Shown in pieces: positions 1-7,512 of a stretch of DNA of 64,000 nucleotides. The stretch spans positions 4,340,001 to 4,404,000 of the forward strand of contig NZ_OX638201.1 in the NCBI RefSeq assembly GCF_951805225.1, written 5' to 3'. The stretch comes from an uncultured Flavobacterium sp. GTDB taxonomy: Bacteria; Bacteroidota; Bacteroidia; Flavobacteriales; Flavobacteriaceae. A model generated the notes under the pieces. It did not search any database. It was given only the letters and a program-made list of their open reading frames with translations, and was not told where the DNA came from. Made by a program: the position numbers and the translations under genes. The first letter of the stretch is position 1. Every line of letters starts with the position of its first letter.

Positions 1-537
1 GTTGTAACCGGTGATATTGGTGCTGCATATATGGGATTACAGGTTTTGGAACGCGAAAAGCAAGTTTTTCAGGTGAACCCAAATAGTCAGCCTGATCTTG
101 ATATGTACAGTTATTTGATCGAACGTCAATTAAAACCTGAAGCGAGAAGAGATGTACGTACTTTATTGCACGCTCTTGAAATTAAACCAACTTCGATGAT
201 TGATATTTCAGACGGATTATCTTCTGAAATTATTCATTTGTGTAAACAGTCAAAAGTGGGTTGTAATTTATACGAAGATAAACTTCCGTTAGATCCGCAA
301 TTTATTTCGACTTGCGAAGAGTTTAATATCGATAGTACAACTGTAGCAATTAATGGCGGAGAAGATTATGAATTGCTTTTTACTATTGACATTAATGATT
401 TTGATAAAATAAAAGGAAATCCAAATTTCTCAATCATCGGTCATATGGCAGACGAAAGCGAAGGAATAAATCTGGTAACTCGTGCAAATACACAAATTCC
501 GTTGAAAGCTCGCGGTTGGGATGCTTTGAGTGAATAA
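1..537 (+). CDS. thiL: Thiamine-monophosphate kinase, C-terminal part (5' end outside window)
   Basis: ThiL phosphorylates thiamine monophosphate to thiamine diphosphate with ATP, the last step of cofactor synthesis, in the cytosol. The frame is open from base 1 (it reads VVTGDIGAAYMGLQV), so the N-terminal ATP-binding half lies upstream of the window. The visible part holds the AIR-synthase-like C-terminal half: the segment DISDGLSSEIIHLC and the conserved GGEDYELLFT near the end are typical of ThiL. The protein ends normally at TAA. A long hairpin follows, shared with the convergent response regulator gene. Identification is firm; only the start is missing. Confidence 0.93.
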   Translation, partial: VVTGDIGAAYMGLQVLEREKQVFQVNPNSQPDLDMYSYLIERQLKPEARRDVRTLLHALEIKPTSMIDISDGLSSEIIHLCKQSKVGCNLYEDKLPLDPQFISTCEEFNIDSTTVAINGGEDYELLFTIDINDFDKIKGNPNFSIIGHMADESEGINLVTRANTQIPLKARGWDALSE

Positions 538-557
538 ATTTTCTTGAAATTTCAATA

Positions 558-613
558 TAAAAAATTCCAAATTCCAATAACATAATAAGTATTGGGATTT
601 GGAATTTTCTTTT
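558..613. terminator. Bidirectional hairpin terminator between thiL and the response regulator
   Basis: The AAATTCCAAATTCCAATA arm pairs with TATTGGGATTTGGAATTT around an AT-rich loop. It is flanked by A and T runs and sits between two convergent genes, so it can serve both strands. Confidence 0.7.
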
Positions 614-624
614 TTGGAATTTAC

Positions 625-1323
625 TTAAAAAAGTCCTTTGCTTTTAGCTTCTTTAACCAATTCATCATCTGAACCGGTTTTTATTTTAAGCAATTCTTTG
701 AGATTGATTTTCCGCTTTTCGATTGCGTTTAAGGAAATCGGAATATATTGCGGCATTGTATGATGTTCTGTTCCTTTTGACAAATGAAATAAAATTTGCT
801 TATCAAACTGATCAATTTCTATTGAATTATGAGGAGATTGGTTGACCATTTTTACTACAGACTGACTGTAATATTTGTCATTCTTCATTACTTTATCAAA
901 TGCAAAAAGCAATTCATCAAACGTTAAATCATTTTTTATGATTAACCCATTTGGATTGATTGTTCTTATGATTGTTTTGATTTTTAGTAATTCTGTATAC
1001 ATTGTCAGCAAAATGATCTTGCAATTGGGCATCTTTTTTATGATCAATTTTGCCAGATCTTCACCAGAAAAAATATCTTTTTCTTCATACGAAGGCATGC
1101 TAATGTCTAAAAATGCGATGTCGAAATTTGGGGTTTCAGCATCTTGTAATAAATCATAAGCCGATTTGCAATCGTGTGCTTGAGAAATAAGAAATTCATA
1201 TTCCTTAGGATTATATCTCGTGATAGCATTCTTATATCCTTCGATAATAAAAGGATGATCGTCAACTATTAAAATGTTTCGCTTAGTAAGTTGCGAAAAC
1301 GGGGCTGTTATGTCAACTGTCAT
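625..1323 (-). CDS. Response regulator, NarL/FixJ-like with atypical C-terminal domain
   Basis: 232 residues. The N-terminal receiver domain (about 14-140) has the acidic pair D21-D22 in ILIVDDHP, the phospho-acceptor D73 in FDIAFLDISMP, and a conserved Lys in GLIIKNDL. The C-terminal region (about 170-232) is the place where LuxR-type regulators carry their helix-turn-helix; it contains the words ISLNAIEKRKINLKELL and is divergent, so DNA binding is inferred from architecture. The start overlaps the end of the upstream histidine kinase gene by 11 bases, which indicates translational coupling and a cognate pair. The target genes are unknown. Confidence 0.85.
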   Translation of the reverse strand: MTVDITAPFSQLTKRNILIVDDHPFIIEGYKNAITRYNPKEYEFLISQAHDCKSAYDLLQDAETPNFDIAFLDISMPSYEEKDIFSGEDLAKLIIKKMPNCKIILLTMYTELLKIKTIIRTINPNGLIIKNDLTFDELLFAFDKVMKNDKYYSQSVVKMVNQSPHNSIEIDQFDKQILFHLSKGTEHHTMPQYIPISLNAIEKRKINLKELLKIKTGSDDELVKEAKSKGLF

Positions 1324-3370
1324 TATTTTGTAGGTTTATTTTTTGATCAATTGGGACTTTAATTATGAGAATTGTTCCTTCTCCTTTGGCAGATTTTATC
1401 GTAACTGTACCCTTACATTCTGCTGCTCTGTATTGAATATTGTGCAATCCTATTCCGTTCTTGGTTCTTTTGGTATTAAAACCAACTCCATCATCAGAAA
1501 TCGAAAGAACCAAATGATTGATTTCGCTCTTAAACTCCACTTCAATTGTACTTGCTTTTGCGTATTTATTACAATTTTGGAGTGCTTCCTGAATAATTCG
1601 ATATAAATTGATTTTGACTGTATTACCTACCAATTCCCATTTAATATGAGAATCAAACGAAGTAACCAATCTTGACATAAAAGTATTTTGTTGATTTTCA
1701 AACAATTTGTTCAAAATCGCAACAAAATTATTAATTAATTCCGATTTTTCGCGATTTAAATCATGCGAAATTTCTCGTATATCTTCCTCAATATGTTTAA
1801 GTTCTGCCAAATACTTCTTTCTTTTGGGCGCTGCATGGGCTTCATCTATTTTATCTAAACTGTCTAAACTGATTCTGACTCCAAACATTCTGCCCAAAAC
1901 ACCATCGTGTAATTCCTGAGCAACTTTTTTCTTTTCTTTGATACGAGTCATCTCAATATCATTTTGCTGCGAAATCATCAAATTATAAATATCTTCATTT
2001 GCAATTTGCTGCTGCTGCTTAAAAAGTAATTCTCTGTTTTTGGCTTGTTGTGTTTTGTAAACATAAAAAAATAAACCCAATAATGTACAAATGCTAAAAA
2101 CGTAAACTAATGTCTTATTTTTCTCTTGTAGGTTTGAGTTTTGATCTTTTATTTCGTTGGTTTCGTATTCGATTCGGGAGAATTTTTCACCCATTCTACG
2201 TTCTGCTTTTTGCAGTTTTTCATTGTATTCGATATAATTTTTAGAATAAACTGAAGCATTGCCATGATCTACAATAGCAATTTGCTTTAATGACACTAAT
2301 ATATTTCTTATTGTATTTGATTTTTTGGATAAAACCAGTGCTTGCTTTGAATACTGTATTGCCCTAAACGTATCTTTCTTAAATGCATAATATTCAGATA
2401 AATGAATTTTATTTAAAATAATTCCCGGCTCAATTTTCAGACTGTCCCTAATTTTTAATGCTCTGTAAAATTGCGCTGGCAAATCTGTAAAATCTTCTGA
2501 TTTAAATTTAGAATAAGCTAAATTATCTAAAAGTATTGCATAAAGAGCTGTATTACCATTAAACAAATCTTTTTGCTCCAAACCTTTTTTGAAATAATTT
2601 TTTGCCTGATTAAAATTATGCATGTTTAAATAAACGTACCCAATATTATTTAATGAAATGGCTTTAAGCTGAAACTCTAATGAAATTGATTTATCATTAA
2701 GCATAGACAATGCCTTATTATGATACTCTAATGCTTTGTCATATTCTTCACGCTCATTATAAATAATTCCGAGTAAATTGTAACCTTCATAAAGCTCTTT
2801 ATTTACATTTTTCTTGGTTTTTAAAATCTTAAGCGCTTTAAAAACAGTGATCTCACTTTCAAAAAAATCTCCTTCATGCAACTGCAAATCTGCTTTGGCA
2901 ATAAAAGTTTTGACAAGATTAACATCATCATTAATTCTTAAATATATTTTTTCTGCTCTGAAATAATTCAAAAAGGCGCTATCAGAAACCATTTGTGATT
3001 GATAATAATCCCCTAAATAAGTATAAGCTTTAGCAATACTGGATGAATCTTTACCACTTTTTGATCTTTCCAAAACCAGTTTAGATATTCTTTTATAAGA
3101 TTTCCAATCACTCATATTATAATAGCGATTAGCAATTTTAAATAAATTAGCTCTATTAAGAGAATCATTTTGCTGATCTATAATTATATCAAATGCTTTC
3201 TGATTATATTTTTGTTTATAATGAAAGGGTAAATTAATATCATTTGCTAATGATAAATAGATAGAGAGACTGTCTTTTGAAGATTTTACATTTTTCTCTT
3301 TCTTAGGTTTATTGGTACAACCAAACAGGACAACAACTAAAAACAATAATATCTGAGAATATTTTTTCAA
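1313..3370 (-). CDS. TPR-repeat lipoprotein sensor histidine kinase (HisKA_3 type)
   Basis: 685 residues. It begins with a lipoprotein-type signal (lipobox VVVLFGC, Cys18). TPR-like helical repeats follow over about 60-390, including GDYYQSQMVSDSAFLNYFRA and YNEREEYDKALEYHNKAL. A membrane segment lies at about 421-438 (VYVFSICTLLGLFFYVY), then a coiled linker. The kinase core has the HisKA_3 phospho-acceptor His488 in AQELHDGVLGR, an N-box around E595-N599 (IIQEALQNCNKYAKA) and a G-box, SISDDGVGFN then NGIGLHNI. This is the common Bacteroidota NarX-like kinase with an extracytoplasmic TPR sensor. It lies directly upstream of, and overlaps, its response regulator gene. The ligand is unknown. 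Confidence 0.9.
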   Translation of the reverse strand: MKKYSQILLFLVVVLFGCTNKPKKEKNVKSSKDSLSIYLSLANDINLPFHYKQKYNQKAFDIIIDQQNDSLNRANLFKIANRYYNMSDWKSYKRISKLVLERSKSGKDSSSIAKAYTYLGDYYQSQMVSDSAFLNYFRAEKIYLRINDDVNLVKTFIAKADLQLHEGDFFESEITVFKALKILKTKKNVNKELYEGYNLLGIIYNEREEYDKALEYHNKALSMLNDKSISLEFQLKAISLNNIGYVYLNMHNFNQAKNYFKKGLEQKDLFNGNTALYAILLDNLAYSKFKSEDFTDLPAQFYRALKIRDSLKIEPGIILNKIHLSEYYAFKKDTFRAIQYSKQALVLSKKSNTIRNILVSLKQIAIVDHGNASVYSKNYIEYNEKLQKAERRMGEKFSRIEYETNEIKDQNSNLQEKNKTLVYVFSICTLLGLFFYVYKTQQAKNRELLFKQQQQIANEDIYNLMISQQNDIEMTRIKEKKKVAQELHDGVLGRMFGVRISLDSLDKIDEAHAAPKRKKYLAELKHIEEDIREISHDLNREKSELINNFVAILNKLFENQQNTFMSRLVTSFDSHIKWELVGNTVKINLYRIIQEALQNCNKYAKASTIEVEFKSEINHLVLSISDDGVGFNTKRTKNGIGLHNIQYRAAECKGTVTIKSAKGEGTILIIKVPIDQKINLQNNDS

Positions 3371-3414
3371 GGTATGTCTACGATTTTTCTCAAAAATACT
3401 AAATCTATAGACAC

Positions 3415-3452
3415 AAAAAAAAAGGCTGCCAAAAACTGACAGCCTTTTATTT
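3415..3452 (-). terminator. Hairpin terminator downstream of the small exported peptide gene
   Basis: AAAAGGCTGCC / tail ACAGCCTTTT stem with an AAAACTG loop, A-rich on one side and T-rich on the other, about 20 bases after the stop of the 3470-3727 gene. Confidence 0.65.
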
Positions 3453-3469
3453 ATATTTTTATATTTTTC

Positions 3470-3727
3470 TTAATCTAATTTTACGCTTGATTTTGTCAAT
3501 TGGCTGTCAAGAGCAAAGCCTTTTACTTGGTTCTCGTTTAAATTTGATTCTTTGGATACATTAGAAACATTGTCTCCTTTTCTAGTTGGTCTTCCGTTTC
3601 CACCATCTACACCAATCATTATATCAATATTTCCTGCAATTGATTTGTTAGTTTTTTCTGGTGTTGCGAATGAAGTTGCTACCATTATTAAAGAAAATAG
3701 TCCGAATGTTAAAGCTGCCTTTTTCAT
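3470..3727 (-). CDS. Small exported protein of unknown function
   Basis: 85 residues. A clear Sec signal peptide covers about 1-22 (MKKAALTFGLFSLIMVATSFA, cleavage likely after SFA). The mature part is about 60 residues, polar, with GVDGGNGRPTRKGD and no Cys or further membrane segment. I do not recognise a family. It sits alone, with its own hairpin terminator, between the histidine kinase gene (downstream) and a LytTR regulator gene (upstream), all on the minus strand. It could be a small periplasmic or secreted factor linked to either regulator, but that is only positional. Confidence 0.6.
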   Translation of the reverse strand: MKKAALTFGLFSLIMVATSFATPEKTNKSIAGNIDIMIGVDGGNGRPTRKGDNVSNVSKESNLNENQVKGFALDSQLTKSSVKLD

Positions 3728-3902
3728 GATTTGAGGTTTTAAGTGTTTGATTTAAAATTTTTGGAGAATCATCGCCGGGGAGCGAATCATGGTGTAAAAC
3801 TAACACTACAAACGAAAAAAACTTATATGAAAAAACAGGTTTATGGTAGATCATGCCCAATTGATAGTCAATGAACGTGAATTAGATGTAATCGTCTAAT
3901 TT

Positions 3903-4736
3903 TTAGACTTCTAAATAATTTCCTGCTGCAAAATCGGCAATAATTAAATCAACATTTGATTTATAAGTTTTCGAAAAAGGAATCTTTTTCGAAGAATTTT
4001 TTATGTAACAAATTGAGTTTCCGTTATGAATTCTGGCAATATAATTTCGATTAATAATATAGCTATTATGAATTCGGATAAATGGATACTCTAAAACACT
4101 TTCAAAATGTTTCAACGTTTTAAAAGCTGTTATCATTTCGCCTGAATTTAGATAAATATCGGTCGAATTATTGTCAGCTTGAAAATATGAAATATCTGAT
4201 GCACTAATGTAGCGATAATCACCGTAAGATTTTACACATATTAACAATGAGTTTTCAACAATTTTAGAAGTTTTTTCAGATGGAATTATTTGGGTGATTA
4301 TTTCATCTGAAGTACTAACTGTATTGACCTCAACAAGTTCCTTATTTAATTTCAGAATACTTTTTAATATATCAATTGTTATTATCGGCTTTAAAATGTA
4401 ATCAAAAACGCCATATTGAATAGCGTCAAAAGCGCCTTCTTTTGTAAAAGTTGTCACAATTATTTTAGGCAAAATGGATAAAAACCGATGTAATTCATTG
4501 ATAAAAGCCAATGATAATTTACTGGATAAATCTTTGGGATCTATTTCCAAAAAAATAATTGATGGTTTGTGTTCTAAAACTAAATTTAAACCTTCTTGAT
4601 AATTCGTTGCCGAAGCCACAAAAGCCAATTCTGAAAAACCTTCTGCAATTGTTCGGGTTTTCAAAATACTTTCTGCATCATCGTCAATTATAATATACGA
4701 ATACTGTTTCAATATTGGTTTATGTTGTTCTTTCAT
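3903..4736 (-). CDS. LytTR-family response regulator with aberrant receiver
   Basis: 277 residues. The N-terminal receiver-like domain (about 13-135) keeps the acidic cluster IIIDDDAES (18-20), the Thr in IIVTTFT and the Lys in YILKPI. The phospho-acceptor strand, however, reads SIIFLEIDP: Glu64 stands where Asp is expected, and the strand-to-loop junction is one residue shorter than usual. The C-terminal LytTR DNA-binding domain (about 165-270) is intact (FQADNNSTDIYL, FIRIHNSYIINRNYIARI). No partner kinase is adjacent. Such a regulator may act without phosphorylation; see the separate finding. Confidence 0.85.
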   Translation of the reverse strand: MKEQHKPILKQYSYIIIDDDAESILKTRTIAEGFSELAFVASATNYQEGLNLVLEHKPSIIFLEIDPKDLSSKLSLAFINELHRFLSILPKIIVTTFTKEGAFDAIQYGVFDYILKPIITIDILKSILKLNKELVEVNTVSTSDEIITQIIPSEKTSKIVENSLLICVKSYGDYRYISASDISYFQADNNSTDIYLNSGEMITAFKTLKHFESVLEYPFIRIHNSYIINRNYIARIHNGNSICYIKNSSKKIPFSKTYKSNVDLIIADFAAGNYLEV

Positions 4737-4922
4737 TAATCCACGACAACTATTGCTTTAGTTTCATCAATACGCCTGAAAAAATTTAATTTTAATATAT
4801 TTTCTCTAATTAAAATTACGCATTTCATGTATCTAAACTTTTCAATGTTAATACATTATGAACAAATGTTAAAACATAAAGCTGAAATGCAAATTTCATC
4901 GACAAAATACACATTTTTGGAT

Positions 4923-4965
4923 TAAAAAAATCCCAAATTCCATAAAGGAATTTGGGATTTTGTAT
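4923..4965 (-). terminator. Hairpin terminator of glyS
   Basis: AAATCCCAAATTCC / GGAATTTGGGATTT, a perfect 14-base stem with an ATAAA loop, about 20 bases after the glyS stop and next to a T-rich run on the minus strand. Confidence 0.8.
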
Positions 4966-4981
4966 TATTATGTATAAAAGT

Positions 4982-6523
4982 TTACATTTTCATCAACCAG
5001 TTTTTCATAGAAACCTCGTTTTCAATAATGTCTTTCAATTCAGAAATTTTTACACGATCTTGTTTCATTGTATCTCTATGACGAATTGTAACTGTTTCGT
5101 CTTCGATAGTTTGATGATCTACTGTAATACAAAACGGTGTTCCAAGAGCATCTTGTCTTCTGTAACGACGTCCTACAGCATCTTTTTCATCATAAGCAAC
5201 AGAGAAATCCCATTTCAAATCCTCGATGATTTTTCTGGCAATTTCCGGCAATCCATCTTTTTTAACCAATGGTAAAATAGCTGCTTTTGTAGGCGCTAAA
5301 ACTGACGGTAATTTTAAAACTGTTCTTGTAGAACCGTCTTCAAGAGTTTCTTCTTGTAATGATGTTGCGAAAACTGCCAAAAACATACGATCTAAACCAA
5401 CTGAAGTTTCTACTACATATGGCACATAGTTTTCATTCAATTCAGGATCAAAATACTGTAATTTTCTTCCTGAAAATTTCTCATGTGCTTTTAAGTCGAA
5501 ATCTGTTCTTGAGTGAATACCTTCTAATTCTTTGAAACCAAATGGGAAATTAAACTCAATATCAGCAGCAGCATTTGCATAGTGCGCCAATTTTTCGTGA
5601 TCGTGAAAACGGTAATTTTCTTTTCCTAATCCTAGAGATAAGTGCCATTTTAAACGGGTTTCTTTCCAATATTCATAAGATTGCATTTCTTCTCCCGGAC
5701 GTACAAAAAATTGCATTTCCATTTGTTCGAATTCACGCATACGGAAAATAAATTGTCTTGCAACAATCTCATTTCTAAATGCTTTACCTGTTTGAGCAAT
5801 TCCAAAAGGAACTTTCATACGACCCGATTTTTGAACATTTAAAAAGTTCACAAAAATACCTTGCGCCGTTTCCGGACGTAAATATAAATCCATTGCAGTA
5901 TCTGCAGAAGCTCCTAATTTTGTTCCGAACATTAAGTTAAACTGACGTACTTCTGTCCAGTTTCTTGAACCGGTTTCAGGATCAGCTATTTCTAATTCTT
6001 CGATTAAAGCTTTTACATCTTCCAGGTCTCCATTTCCTAAAGAACGTCCTAAACGCTCTCTAATTTCTGTTTCTCTGGCTAAATATTCAACTACTCTGGC
6101 ATTTGTAGTTACAAATTCCTGTTCGTTAAAAGCATCTCCAAAACGAGTTTTCGCTTTTTCGATTTCTTTTTTCGCTTTTTTATTTAGCGCTTCAGCATAA
6201 TCTTCTACTAAAACGTCAGCTCTATATCTTTTCTTTGAATCTTTATTATCAATCAACGGATCATTAAAAGCATCAACGTGGCCTGAAGCTTTCCAAGTCG
6301 TTGGATGCATTAATATTGCAGCATCAAGGCCGACAATATTCTCGTTCATCTGAACCATTGATTTCCACCAATATTCACGGATATTCTTTTTTAACTCGAC
6401 ACCATTTTGTGCATAATCATAGACTGCACTTAATCCATCGTATACTTCGCTTGACGGAAAAATATATCCGTACTCTTTTGCGTGCGAAACCACATTCTTT
6501 AATAAATCTTCTTGTTTTGCCAT
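4982..6523 (-). CDS. glyS: Glycyl-tRNA synthetase, single-chain (alpha2) type
   Basis: 513 residues. It charges tRNA-Gly in the cytosol. This is the one-chain, eukaryote-like class II enzyme rather than the alpha2beta2 form. The N-terminal part has GYIFPSSEVYDGLSAVYDYA; class II motif 2 is seen in FRNEIVARQFIFRMREFEQMEMQFF (read in pieces), and motif 3 in VETSVGLDRMFLAVF. The anticodon-binding domain follows (about 395-505: VLAPTKAAILPL, DDRYRRQDALGTPF-like region). Length fits the family. A -7 promoter word lies only 7 bases before the ATG, so the mRNA may have almost no leader. Confidence 0.95.
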   Translation of the reverse strand: MAKQEDLLKNVVSHAKEYGYIFPSSEVYDGLSAVYDYAQNGVELKKNIREYWWKSMVQMNENIVGLDAAILMHPTTWKASGHVDAFNDPLIDNKDSKKRYRADVLVEDYAEALNKKAKKEIEKAKTRFGDAFNEQEFVTTNARVVEYLARETEIRERLGRSLGNGDLEDVKALIEELEIADPETGSRNWTEVRQFNLMFGTKLGASADTAMDLYLRPETAQGIFVNFLNVQKSGRMKVPFGIAQTGKAFRNEIVARQFIFRMREFEQMEMQFFVRPGEEMQSYEYWKETRLKWHLSLGLGKENYRFHDHEKLAHYANAAADIEFNFPFGFKELEGIHSRTDFDLKAHEKFSGRKLQYFDPELNENYVPYVVETSVGLDRMFLAVFATSLQEETLEDGSTRTVLKLPSVLAPTKAAILPLVKKDGLPEIARKIIEDLKWDFSVAYDEKDAVGRRYRRQDALGTPFCITVDHQTIEDETVTIRHRDTMKQDRVKISELKDIIENEVSMKNWLMKM

Positions 6524-6530
6524 AGTGATG

Positions 6531-6538
6531 CAAAAATA
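6531..6538 (-). promoter_or_regulatory. Bacteroidota -7 box for glyS
   Basis: On the minus strand this reads TATTTTTG, matching TAnnTTTG, and ends 7 bases before the glyS ATG at 6523. If used, the transcript would be leaderless or nearly so. Confidence 0.45.
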
Positions 6539-6593
6539 TAAAAAGTACGTTTAAAAAAAAGAAAAATTACAAAGATTGCAGGATTGATTTTGT

Positions 6594-6601
6594 TATTTTT
6601 G
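6594..6601 (+). promoter_or_regulatory. Bacteroidota -7 box for comF
   Basis: TATTTTTG matches TAnnTTTG, with a TTG about 15 bases upstream (6576-6578). It lies 20 bases before the GTG start of comF and divergent to glyS. Confidence 0.45.
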
Positions 6602-6621
6602 TAACTAAATTCTTTCTATTT

Positions 6622-7305
6622 GTGTTTAATTATCTTATCAACCTGTTTTTTCCTAAAGTTTGCGCCGGATGTCATACCGTTTTGGTTACTAACGAAACCG
6701 TTTTATGTACAAGTTGTCGCCATGAAATGCCTCTTACTCAATATCATTTGGATCCCAAAAATGAAGCTGTCAAAAAGTTTTATGGTAAAATTGAGATTGA
6801 ACATGCATCGGCACTTTTGTATTTTAATAAAAAAGGAATCGTTCAGGAACTCATTCACAATTTAAAATACAAAGGTCACGAAGAAATTGGCTTTGTTTTA
6901 GGAAATTGGTATGTCGAAGATTTAAAAGAATTGAATCTGGAAATTCCTTTTGATTTTGTAGTTCCAGTTCCGCTTCATCCAAAAAAATTAAAAGAAAGAG
7001 GTTATAATCAGGTTACTACTTTTGGAAAAACTTTAAGTAAAGGATTGAATATTCCGTATAACGATTCGACTTTATATCGAAAAATATATTCTAAAACACA
7101 ATCAAAAAAGAATCTTTCCGGAAGATCAGATAATATCGAAAATATCTTTGATGTAATTTCTACAGAAGACCTTCAAAACAAACATTTTTTAATTGTCGAT
7201 GATGTTTTAACAACGGGCGCAACGCTTGAAGCTTGTTCACGTGCTCTATTAAAAATTCCGGGAACAAAAATTAGTATTGTTTGTATGGCAATTGCGAATT
7301 CATAG
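6622..7305 (+). CDS. comF: ComF family amidophosphoribosyltransferase-like protein
   Basis: 227 residues from a GTG start; the protein begins MFNYLINLFFPKVCAGC, the usual ComF N-terminus, which supports this start. A four-Cys zinc-ribbon (CAGC then CTSC, about 14-34) precedes a type I phosphoribosyltransferase fold with the PRPP loop IVDDVLTTGATLEAC near 190-205. ComF proteins take part in DNA uptake in competent bacteria, but the wider family is often of unconfirmed function. It is divergent from glyS and convergent with the metalloprotease gene, with an inverted-repeat element filling the gap after it. Confidence 0.88.
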   Translation: MFNYLINLFFPKVCAGCHTVLVTNETVLCTSCRHEMPLTQYHLDPKNEAVKKFYGKIEIEHASALLYFNKKGIVQELIHNLKYKGHEEIGFVLGNWYVEDLKELNLEIPFDFVVPVPLHPKKLKERGYNQVTTFGKTLSKGLNIPYNDSTLYRKIYSKTQSKKNLSGRSDNIENIFDVISTEDLQNKHFLIVDDVLTTGATLEACSRALLKIPGTKISIVCMAIANS

Positions 7306-7310
7306 ACTTA

Positions 7311-7512
7311 TTAGCCACGGATTTTACGGATTAAACCGATTGTCGCAGATTAGATATTTTTTAATCTAAATATTTACACCAAGACGCACTGCTGTGCGCC
7401 TCTACTAAAAAATAAAATTTAGATCTATTATGAAATCAACACAGAATCTCTAAGATTTTAAAACAAAAATCTGTGCAAACCCGTTTAATCCGTAAAATCC
7501 GCGGGCAAAATT
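7311..7512. mobile_element. Inverted-repeat element A (no ORF), GxxExxY-associated family
   Basis: Terminal inverted repeats of about 40 bases at 7311-7351 and 7467-7512 surround about 115 bases with no ORF. CGGATTTTACGGATTAAAC at 7318-7336 recurs exactly, inverted, at 7483-7501. The element fills almost the whole gap between comF and the metalloprotease gene, and its right end runs into the metalloprotease TAA. The same terminal words bound the GxxExxY gene at 56625-57107, which is why I group them. Transposition is inferred, not shown. Confidence 0.7.

Noticed and set aside
875..1159. 94-codon plus-strand frame over the response regulator gene
   Set aside because: The opposite strand encodes a clear receiver domain here.
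3648..3860. 70-codon minus-strand frame overlapping the small exported peptide
   Set aside because: It is out of frame with a gene that has a clear signal peptide and terminator.
6301..6525. 74-codon plus-strand frame inside glyS
   Set aside because: It is antisense to conserved glycyl-tRNA synthetase sequence.
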